NCBI RefSeq assembly: GCF_009664835.1
Contig: NZ_CP045929.1
Coordinates: 186,001 to 250,000 of the forward strand
DNA from: Allosaccharopolyspora coralli
GTDB taxonomy: Bacteria > Actinomycetota > Actinomycetes > Mycobacteriales > Pseudonocardiaceae
Direction of reading: 5' to 3'
Length of the DNA: 64,000 nt
In this document: positions 33,517 through 39,750 of the stretch, piece by piece
Layout of the letters: every line of letters begins with the position of its first letter
Position numbering within the stretch: position 1 is the first letter of the stretch
The notes under the pieces: model-generated
What the model saw: only the letters and a program-made list of their open reading frames with translations
The model's database searches: none
What the model was told of the DNA's origin: nothing
Program-made: the position numbers and the translations under genes

Positions 33517-33765
33517 CAGCCAGCCTCCTTCTCTCCCAGTGAGTGGGCGGCTAGCTACTGAACCGCGCCCCTGGGGTACCCATCCGGACGCCGGACAACA
33601 CCGGTTTCACAGCGGTACACCGGCGGGCCGTGGTTCCCAGGACGCCGCCGGAGACACGCCATTCCGAACACGATGCGAGCGTGTTCGAACGCCCTCGCTT
33701 GCGAGCGCGGTGACCTCCGTGGACCGTTCGGAACAGCTTTCACGGAGAGTGCATGGGGGAAGCCT

Positions 33766-33900
33766 TTCTGCCCGTAAGGCACGGTATACGTGATCAGCCT
33801 CGGCAAGGTGAGGGCTTCGGGCGTTCGGAGTTCGTGCCTGGCAAGGCAGGGGTTCTCGCCGCGTACAACCTGGTACTCACGAGGAACCCAACGCAGCGCC
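33766..33900. repeat. Second copy (left and central part) of the 33-kb repeat
   Basis: From TGCCCGTAAGGCACGG to CTGGTACTCACGAGGAACCC the order and spacing of blocks follow the copy at 33.0 kb; TTCTCGCCGCGTAC is identical. It lacks the right-hand part with GGTACCGGACCA. The copy ends where a GAF-ANTAR reading frame begins without its N-terminus. Confidence 0.65.
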
Positions 33901-33901
33901 T

Positions 33902-34579
33902 AGTCTGGACTTTCTCGGGCTGCTTGCGGAAAAGGCCCATCAGCACCTCAACGTCGCTGCGGCTGCTGTCATCCTCTCCGACCAGCGTGGCGGGTGGCGG
34001 CCCACCGCCGCCTCGCACGAAAGCGCCGAGCTCATCTCCCTGTTCACCGCACAAACCCGCGACGGCCCCTGCCTGGACTGCGTGCAGAGCGGTACCGCCA
34101 TCACCAGCCCCGACCTGCACACCGAGCAGCGTTGGCCGTCCTTCACACGCCTAGCCCTCCAGGCCGGCTACCAGGCAGCCGCCGCGGTGCCGCTGCGCTC
34201 GCGGCACCAGATCATCGGCAGCCTGACCCTGCTGGGCACCGAACCCGACGGACTCGAACACGCCAGCATCCAGCTGGGACAAGCCCTGGCCGACATGGCC
34301 ACCATCGGCCTGCTGCAACAACGCGCGTCCCGCCGCGGAGACCTGCTCGCCGGGCAACTGCAAGCCGTGCTGCACCATCGTGTGGTCATCGAACAAGCCA
34401 AAGGCGTGTTGGCCGAAGCCGGAAACATGGCTCCTGAGGACGCTTACCGGACGCTGCGCGACCACGCTCGCCAGCACGGCCAGCACCTCTCCGAACTCGC
34501 TCGCGGACTCGCCACCGGCACCATCCGCCCCCACGAATTCCTCGCCACACGCCCTGCTTCCGACGACACCACCCGCTAA
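33902..34579 (+). pseudogene. GAF-ANTAR regulator lacking its N-terminus
   Basis: The frame continues from a TGA at 33,809 and becomes recognisable at SLDFLGLLAEKAHQHLNVAA (from 33,902), runs through a GAF domain (DGPCLDCVQSGTAITSPDLH, AAAVPLRSRHQIIGSLTLLG) and ends with an intact ANTAR domain (VVIEQAKGVLAEAGNMAPED). The first 25-30 residues normally present before DFL are missing, and the join is the edge of the repeat copy. The first in-frame start is GTG 34082, inside the GAF domain, which would give a 165-aa protein. I call it a truncated gene, possibly still giving an ANTAR fragment. Confidence 0.7.
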
Positions 34580-35098
34580 CTCGACCGCGCCTCGTGCACG
34601 TGAGATCGCGACGCGAGGGCACCGAGGTAGGGACGAGACGGACGGAGTCCACTCGCGCCGCGACACTCGTAGGCATGCCCGCCCCAGCCACTAGCTACAC
34701 ACCCGGGCACCTCGCTCACCCGTTCAGTGCAGCCGCGGCCCGTACTGTTGCTGGTCGCGTCTCGGGCGTCGGCCAGCGTGAGAACGCTGTCTCGCTCGAC
34801 CCGAATGGGCGGCCAGACACGCGTGGTTGCGATGTCCCCCGTGCCGTGTCGGCAGCCGCAGGAGTGCGATCCGGCGAGCACGCGGCCGCCGCGCAGGACG
34901 TGTTCGGCGAGCAACCCGGCTACTTGTAGAGAGGGCGTGCGAGTACCGGCTGCACGAACGCGGCTACACGGCCGGGGCCGTGCGACCCGAGAAGCTGCGT
35001 CCGAACGCAGGCACCAAGAGCAGGCTGAATACTACGCGGCGATCTATCGTGCGTGTGCCGACGTTTATCGAGCGACGTCTTCCGGGTAGTAGCAGACG
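34580..35098. other. Gene-free region upstream of the four-gene operon
   Basis: About 520 bases with several overlapping open frames on both strands, none with recognisable content or a good ribosome site. The promoter of the downstream operon should lie here; a TAGTAG motif 6 bases before GTG 35099 is a possible -10 for a leaderless message. The region could hold debris of an older gene. Confidence 0.4.
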
Positions 35099-35752
35099 GT
35101 GTTACTGGTGCGACCTCCTGGCGTGTATCGGGCACAGACAGACACCGCGCTGTTGTGCCGCGTGTTGCGGCGCGGTCATGCGGTCGGCCGGCGGGTGCTC
35201 GATGTGGGATCCGGGACCGGTGCGCTGGCTCTCGAGGCCTGGCGCGCGGGCGCTTCGTCGGTTACCGCCGTCGACGTCTCGCGCCGCTCCGTCGTGGCGA
35301 CGTGGCTGAACACCCGGCTGCACGGAGCCGTGACACCGGTGGCATGCGGGGACTTGTTCGGTCCCCTTGGGGACGAGAAGTTCGATCTGATCGTTGCGAA
35401 TCCTCCCTACGTGCCGTCGCTGTCGACAAACGTGCCGTGGCATCGGAACAGTCGCCGCTGGGACGGTGGTCCGGACGGCAGAGCGATCCTGGACCGGATC
35501 TGCGCGGGTGCTGCCGCGCGACTCACCGAGGACGGTGTGATCCTGGTGGTGCACTCGGCGGTCTGTGGCCCCGAACGCACCGTAGAGCGGATGGGCCAGG
35601 CCGGATTGGCGGGCACGATCGTCGAGCGGGATGCGATTCCGTTCGGACCGGTCATGCGAGCCCGCGCCACGATGCTCGCGGCCCGGGGGCTGGTCGAACC
35701 AGGACAGTCTGTGGAGGAACTCGTGGTGGTGGAGGCCCGACGTGCCGAGTGA
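35099..35752 (+). CDS. HemK2/MTQ2-like SAM-dependent methyltransferase
   Basis: A 217-aa class I methyltransferase. The SAM motif is LDVGSGTGALALEAWRAGA (residues about 34-52), VTAVDVSRRSV follows, and the catalytic NPPY sits in FDLIVANPPYVPS. This NPPY signature with a short N-terminus is that of HemK2/N6AMT1-type enzymes, which methylate glutamine nitrogen in proteins; PrmC-type release-factor enzymes have a longer N-terminal domain, absent here. It is the first gene of a tight operon; its stop overlaps the GTG of the CDGSH gene. The substrate is unknown; a protein or small molecule handled by the downstream enzymes is possible. Confidence 0.82.
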   Translation: MLLVRPPGVYRAQTDTALLCRVLRRGHAVGRRVLDVGSGTGALALEAWRAGASSVTAVDVSRRSVVATWLNTRLHGAVTPVACGDLFGPLGDEKFDLIVANPPYVPSLSTNVPWHRNSRRWDGGPDGRAILDRICAGAAARLTEDGVILVVHSAVCGPERTVERMGQAGLAGTIVERDAIPFGPVMRARATMLAARGLVEPGQSVEELVVVEARRAE

Positions 35753-35951
35753 GCGAACACGGATCCTGTTGACGGACGAGGGTCCGGCGTTGGTGTACGG
35801 CCCTGTGGAATTCGTGCTGCCGGACGGCACCCGAACGTATTCGCAACGACCGGTCACCGCGCTGTGTCTGTGTCGGCGCAGTCGTCGCTACCCCTTCTGC
35901 GACACAAGCCACCGCAAGCGAGTACGCAGCGGAAGTGAAGGCCGATGCTGA
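35742..35951 (+). CDS. CDGSH iron-sulfur protein
   Basis: A 69-aa protein ending in a CDGSH-type motif: CLCRRSRRYPFCDTSH, giving three Cys and one His ligands (C42, C44, C53, H57) for a [2Fe-2S] cluster. The N-terminal strand region (ILLTDEGPALVYGPVEFVLP) matches bacterial single-domain CDGSH proteins, which are soluble. GTG 35742 lies within the end of the methyltransferase gene, and its stop overlaps the next gene's ATG, so all three are co-translated. It could supply electrons to the diiron enzyme encoded next. Confidence 0.88.
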   Translation: MPSERTRILLTDEGPALVYGPVEFVLPDGTRTYSQRPVTALCLCRRSRRYPFCDTSHRKRVRSGSEGRC

Positions 35952-36958
35952 GTCCGACGACACCGCTGCACCCCGAGATCGGCACCCTGCCGTCGTCTCG
36001 CGGTCCGCTGTCGGAGGCTGTGCTCGCCACTCTGCGGAACGAGACGCCGGGTGATCCGGCCGTCGACGCTGCCGATCCGTACGGGGACGATCTCCAGCTC
36101 GCCCTGTACTGCTGCTACGAACTCCACTACCGAGGATTCGCCGGTGTCGACGACGAACGGGAATGGCACCCCGGGCTGCTGGCGCTGCGTCACGAACTGG
36201 AGCGAGTTTTCCTCGCCGCTTTGCGGGCCGATGTCGTCGCCGGCGACGATGTGACCGCAGAGATCGACACCCTGCTCGTCGAGCCCGTCGACGGGGTCGG
36301 CGTCACACATCATCTTCGCCGGAACGGCGCCCTGTGGCAGCTGCGGGAATTCGTGGCGCACCGGTCGATCTATCACCTCAAGGAAGCCGACCCGCAAGCG
36401 TGGGTGATCCCTCGCTTGTCGGGCCCGGCCAAGGCGGCACTGGTCACCGTGGAACACGACGAGTACGGCGCCGGTGACCCCGATCGCATGCATGCCGGGC
36501 TGTTCGCCACGATGATGACCGAGCTCGGACTCTCCGCACGCTACGGCGCCTACCTCGACCTTGTCCCCGGTGAGACACTGGCCGAGGTCAACTTCATGTC
36601 GCTGTGCGGACTCCACCGGTCCCTCCGTGCCGCTTCGATCGGGCAGTTCGCCGTGACGGAGTTGACGTCCTCGCCCGGGTCCGACCGTCTCGTGAGAGGG
36701 ATGCGCCGCTTGGACTGCCCGCCGTCGGCCATCGACTTCTACGCCGAGCACGTCGAAGCCGACGCAGTCCACGAGCAGATCGTCCGCCGCGGGATGCTCG
36801 ACCCCTTGATGGCCGCTGAACCGTGGCTGGCGGCCGACGTCGTCTTCGGCATCCGAACCGCCCTGTTCCTCAACGAGCGGTTCTCGGCGCTACTCCTGGA
36901 TCACTGGCAGCGCGACGCCACCAGCCTTCGAGAACCGCTGACCACCGTCGGGTCGTGA
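35945..36958 (+). CDS. Haem-oxygenase-like diiron oxidase/oxygenase family protein
   Basis: A 337-aa protein of the iron-containing redox enzyme family (haem-oxygenase-like fold, related to PqqC/UndA/BesC-type enzymes). Candidate metal ligands occur in the expected helices: E59 and H61 in YELHYRGF, E170/H171/E173 in EHDEYGAGD, H183 in RMHAGLF, and H269, D273 and H276 in EHVEADAVHE. Such enzymes use O2 to cleave or desaturate amino acids or fatty acids, or oxidise nitrogen. ATG 35945 overlaps the CDGSH stop. The substrate is not predictable; neighbours suggest an amino-acid derivative. Confidence 0.85.
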   Translation: MLSPTTPLHPEIGTLPSSRGPLSEAVLATLRNETPGDPAVDAADPYGDDLQLALYCCYELHYRGFAGVDDEREWHPGLLALRHELERVFLAALRADVVAGDDVTAEIDTLLVEPVDGVGVTHHLRRNGALWQLREFVAHRSIYHLKEADPQAWVIPRLSGPAKAALVTVEHDEYGAGDPDRMHAGLFATMMTELGLSARYGAYLDLVPGETLAEVNFMSLCGLHRSLRAASIGQFAVTELTSSPGSDRLVRGMRRLDCPPSAIDFYAEHVEADAVHEQIVRRGMLDPLMAAEPWLAADVVFGIRTALFLNERFSALLLDHWQRDATSLREPLTTVGS

Positions 36959-36962
36959 TCGC

Positions 36963-37970
36963 GTGGACGCTACGAGCGAGGATCCGCCCATCGTTGCCGT
37001 GGAGGACGCCGAGTTCTGGGACGATCACCAGGCTGTCCTGGACTGTCTGCGCGAGCCGACGCCGCGTGTCCCCTCCTGGTTCGGGTACGACGAACGCGGG
37101 TCAGAACTCTTCGAACGCATTACCGAACTGCCCACCTACTACCTCACCCGGGTCGAGCGCGACCTGTTACGGCGTCACGCCACCGCCATGGCCGACGCCG
37201 TGGGAGGTCGCGACGTCGTGGAGCTGGGCAGTGGCAGCGCCAAGAAGACCCGACTGCTGTTGGACGCGTGCGTGGGGCGTGGGGGTACTACCTATCTGCC
37301 GGTGGACGTCAGCCGCGAGATGTTGCAGACGAGTGGCGCGATGCTGCGCACTGCTGTCCCGGGCCTGACGGTGCAGGGCTTGTGGGGCCGTTACGAGGCC
37401 GCGCTCGACTGGCTCCGCGGCAACCGCACCGGACCACTTCTGGTGGCGTTCCTCGGAAGCAATCTCGGCAACGCCACACCCCTCGAACGGGCGGCGCTGC
37501 TCGCCGAAATCGGAGCCACCCTCCAGCCAGGAGACCAGTTCTTGGTCTCGGCCGACCTGGAAAAGTCGGCCGCGGAGTTCGAGACCTGCTACAACGACCC
37601 TCCGCCCCGCTCGGCTTTCGCGGAGTTCCGGCTGAACTACCTCCGCCACCTCAACCGGCGTTTCGCCGCGGACTTCGCGCTCGACAGTTTCCGCCCTGTC
37701 GCACATTACGACTCGTCCACCTCCACAGTGGAGGGACACCTGTACAGCACCCGGACGCAAACGGTGTCGTTGCCGGCCCTGTCCCACACCCTGCGGCTGC
37801 GTCGTGGCGAGTCGCTCAACGTCGGATACTCGTCGAAGTTCACCGCCCACGGCCTTCGCGCCGAACTCGCCGGACATGGGTTCACGCCGCAGGAACAGTG
37901 GACCGACGATACTTGGCAGTACGGAATCTTCCTGTTTCGCCGCATCGGCAACGACTCTCCTCAACGTTGA
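36963..37970 (+). CDS. EgtD-like SAM methyltransferase (Methyltransf_33)
   Basis: A 335-aa methyltransferase of the EgtD family. The N-terminal part SWFGYDERGSELFERITELPTYYLTRVE is typical; the SAM motif is VVELGSGSAKKTRLLLDAC (about 83-101) and LPVDVSREML follows; FLGSNLGNATPLER contains the Asn that contacts the substrate in EgtD. In characterised EgtD a Glu and Ser in ExSxK/F near the end hold the histidine imidazole; here the segment is LNVGYSSKF, so the Glu position is Gly while Ser and Lys remain. N-trimethylation of an amino acid other than histidine is therefore likely. GTG 36963 lies 4 bases after the previous stop. No egtA-C or egtE is near. Confidence 0.85.
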   Translation: MDATSEDPPIVAVEDAEFWDDHQAVLDCLREPTPRVPSWFGYDERGSELFERITELPTYYLTRVERDLLRRHATAMADAVGGRDVVELGSGSAKKTRLLLDACVGRGGTTYLPVDVSREMLQTSGAMLRTAVPGLTVQGLWGRYEAALDWLRGNRTGPLLVAFLGSNLGNATPLERAALLAEIGATLQPGDQFLVSADLEKSAAEFETCYNDPPPRSAFAEFRLNYLRHLNRRFAADFALDSFRPVAHYDSSTSTVEGHLYSTRTQTVSLPALSHTLRLRRGESLNVGYSSKFTAHGLRAELAGHGFTPQEQWTDDTWQYGIFLFRRIGNDSPQR

Positions 37971-38278
37971 CGAAACCCGCGAGCATCGGGGGCTGGCCTG
38001 TCCTTGAGGGGACCCGGTTAGTCCAAGTCGGCCGACGTGTAGTTGCGACCTTGTCCGTCAACAGATCATCGGCCTTGCCCTACAGTGCGGTCGCGAGGGT
38101 GTCCAGGTTGTTCGTCACACAATGATCGTGGGCACCCCCGCTCGACGAGTGACGTCGACCGACACCAACCACGGCTCAGCCCGCTACACCAACCGACACG
38201 TCAGTCGCTCCCGTTCTGATCTGCTGTGGAGCTTCACATAAACGCGTGTTAAACGGCGTTATACACTCGGAGCTGGTG

Positions 38279-38650
38279 AACGCGGATGAGTACTACGATG
38301 GGATACCGGTCGCCGAGTTGCCCATTACCGACATCGACGTGCCCGATCCGGTTCATCTGCAGCGGTCGCGGCGTTATCGCGGCGCGGTCGATGTCGACCC
38401 GGTGGCAGCGATCGAAGCAGCGGGCGACCCGGCGGGTTTGGTCGCCCGGGATCCGAACTCGGCGACCGGCGAGGCGATCCGGGCTATTGGCTACGCGCCC
38501 ACCGCGGAGCTGGTGCTGATTTCCGACGATCACCCACCGACCGGGCTGTGGCATGTGGCCACCGCCTGGTCGGCGAGTCACCGTCAGCGCAGCGCCTATA
38601 CCGGCAGCGACGAGGAGGAGGTAAACGATCATGACGAACCCGAATCCTGA
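38279..38650 (+). CDS. Probable type II toxin (BrnT/DUF4258-like)
   Basis: A 123-aa protein. The middle, DPVAAIEAAGDPAGLVARDP then SATGEAIRAIGYAPTAELVLI and LWHVATAWSASHRQRSAY, has the beta-sheet pattern of small BrnT/DUF4258-like ribonuclease toxins (vDPDP..RSG..vr.iGys..a..lL.v....WravtAw.as...rr.Y). GTG 38279 follows GGAG closely; a longer start at 38246 is possible. Its last 20 bases overlap the antitoxin gene. Catalytic residues cannot be assigned with certainty, and toxicity is inferred from family and partner. Confidence 0.55.
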   Translation, partial: NADEYYDGIPVAELPITDIDVPDPVHLQRSRRYRGAVDVDPVAAIEAAGDPAGLVARDPNSATGEAIRAIGYAPTAELVLISDDHPPTGLWHVATAWSASHRQRSAYTGSDEEEVNDHDEPES

Positions 38651-38969
38651 CGTGGCCGACAAGCTCGCCGCCGAGGCCGAGCACGCCGAATCGACCCGCG
38701 ATGCCGAACTGGCTTACCAGCGGCGCCGCCCCAGTGGTGGGCAAGCGGTCTACGGCCTGCGGCTGCCCACAGAGCGCATCGCTCAACTGCGTCGACTGGC
38801 CGAGGCGCGCGGCATCGAACCCAGCGTGCTCGCCCGAGGATGGATGATCGAGCAGCTGGACCGCGCCGAAGCCGGCAACCGCGATCCAGGCACAGACCGC
38901 TGGGAACGCGACCTCCGCGCCACCGCCGAGCACCTCCGCGAACTACTCGACGAACGCCCCGGAGCATGA
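38631..38969 (+). CDS. CopG/RHH-type antitoxin
   Basis: A 112-aa protein. GLRLPTERIAQLRRLAEARGIEPSVLARGWMIEQLDRA (residues about 44-81) is a ribbon-helix-helix domain; the N-terminus before it (AAEAEHAESTRDAELAYQRR) and the acidic C-terminal helix would wrap the toxin. GAGGAGGAGG lies about 10 bases before ATG 38631, inside the toxin gene, a strong site expected for an antitoxin made in excess. The toxin-first order is that of BrnTA modules. Confidence 0.65.
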   Translation: MTNPNPDVADKLAAEAEHAESTRDAELAYQRRRPSGGQAVYGLRLPTERIAQLRRLAEARGIEPSVLARGWMIEQLDRAEAGNRDPGTDRWERDLRATAEHLRELLDERPGA

Positions 38970-39062
38970 ACCAACCGCCCGCTTGGTACACCGGTCGAGC
39001 GTTGCCATAGCGGAACTTTGTGGTGTCGCGCGCTCGCATACGGAAGCCGTTCCCGGGCGGAG

Positions 39063-39170
39063 ACCCTTGTCGCCGTGCGCGAAGGAGAGACTCTCGTCGT
39101 ACCGAAGCTCCGACCGGCTCGCCCACTCCGTTCCGGACGCACGACGTCCTTGGCGGCTCGCTGGTCGAAC
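39063..39170 (+). pseudogene. Serine resolvase (Tn3-type) fragment, frameshifted
   Basis: VAVREGETLVVPKL in one frame is continued, after a single-base shift, by DRLAHSVPDAR in the next; together these match the resolvase/invertase segment ...REGDTLVVTKLDRLARSLPDAR... between catalytic Ser and the dimer helix. Nothing before or after is preserved. It is a scar of a transposon or integrative element just inside tRNA-Ser(GGA). Confidence 0.6.
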
Positions 39171-39248
39171 GTGACAACGATGGCCCGACGGAGTGCTCGT
39201 GACCTCCGCGGAAAGCGACTGAGACGGAAACTGAGACGGAAGCAGAAA

Positions 39249-39285
39249 CGCCGGGCGCCCGTGTGGTGGGGTGCCCGGCGTTTTT
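39249..39285. terminator. Bidirectional terminator beside tRNA-Ser(GGA)
   Basis: CGCCGGGC-G-CCC pairs with GGG-T-GCCCGGCG, followed by TTTTT on the plus strand; the minus strand also has T-rich sequence after the stem. It probably ends the minus-strand tRNA transcript. Confidence 0.75.
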
Positions 39286-39297
39286 GCTGTTCAGCGG

Positions 39298-39383
39298 CGG
39301 AGGATACGGGATTCGAACCCGTGAGGGCTATGAACCCAACACGATTTCCAATCGTGCGCCTTAGGCCGCTCGGCCAATCCTCC
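39298..39383 (-). tRNA. tRNA-Ser(GGA)
   Basis: An 86-nt class II tRNA. GGAGGAT pairs with ATCCTCC; the anticodon loop TTGGAAA gives GGA; the variable arm is long, and the T-loop is TTCGAATCC. CCA is not encoded. It bounds the patchwork region on the right. Confidence 0.94.
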
Positions 39384-39528
39384 GCGGAAAAGCGTACCGG
39401 ACGTGTCGCCGCGACCGACGGCCGGGCCCGTTCTGGTGACGCAGGTCGTCGGCAGGGCTGTGTCCGGCGCGGACGTCGTGACTGGTGCCCGCCTCGGGTG
39501 GGGGCGCGGGGATGGGTACACTGTCTGT

Positions 39529-39614
39529 GGACCCCGCGCGGCGTCCATCCTGTGAACTCCCCCAGGGCCGGAAGGCAGCAAGGGTAAGCGGGCTCTGGCG
39601 GGTGCGCGGGGTCC
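39529..39614 (+). ncRNA. ffs: Signal recognition particle 4.5S RNA
   Basis: The conserved apical part CCAGGGCCGGAAGGCAGCAA followed by GGGTAAGCGGGCTCTGG is unmistakable SRP RNA domain IV, binding Ffh. The ends GGACCCCGCG and CGCGGGGTCC pair to close the hairpin. It sits just upstream of dnaX, as in many actinobacteria. Confidence 0.95.
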
Positions 39615-39634
39615 CCTTGTGTCTGAGACCGGCT

Positions 39635-39687
39635 GGGGCGAACGGCACGTTCGCCCCGTGTGACGAGGCGAACGGCACGTTCGCCCC
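39635..39687. repeat. Two tandem copies of a short palindrome
   Basis: GGGCGAACGGCACGTTCGCC occurs twice (39,635-39,657 and 39,667-39,687), separated by nine bases. Each folds as GGCGAACG-GCA-CGTTCGCC. They follow ffs and precede dnaX and probably end the SRP RNA transcript. Confidence 0.7.
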
Positions 39688-39750
39688 GTCGGCTCGGGGG
39701 CGGCCGCGAGGCTGTGACGGGGTGTCGGGGGCACCGCGTAGGGTCGGGGC

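Noticed and set aside
39180-39300. Small basic ribosomal-like protein (starts MARRSARDLRGKRLRRKLRR)
   Set aside because: It does not match known small actinobacterial ribosomal proteins, it would read through the terminator into tRNA sequence, and no ribosome site precedes it.
39298-39383. Phage or element attachment site in tRNA-Ser(GGA)
   Set aside because: I found no second copy of the tRNA 3' end nearby and no integrase gene.
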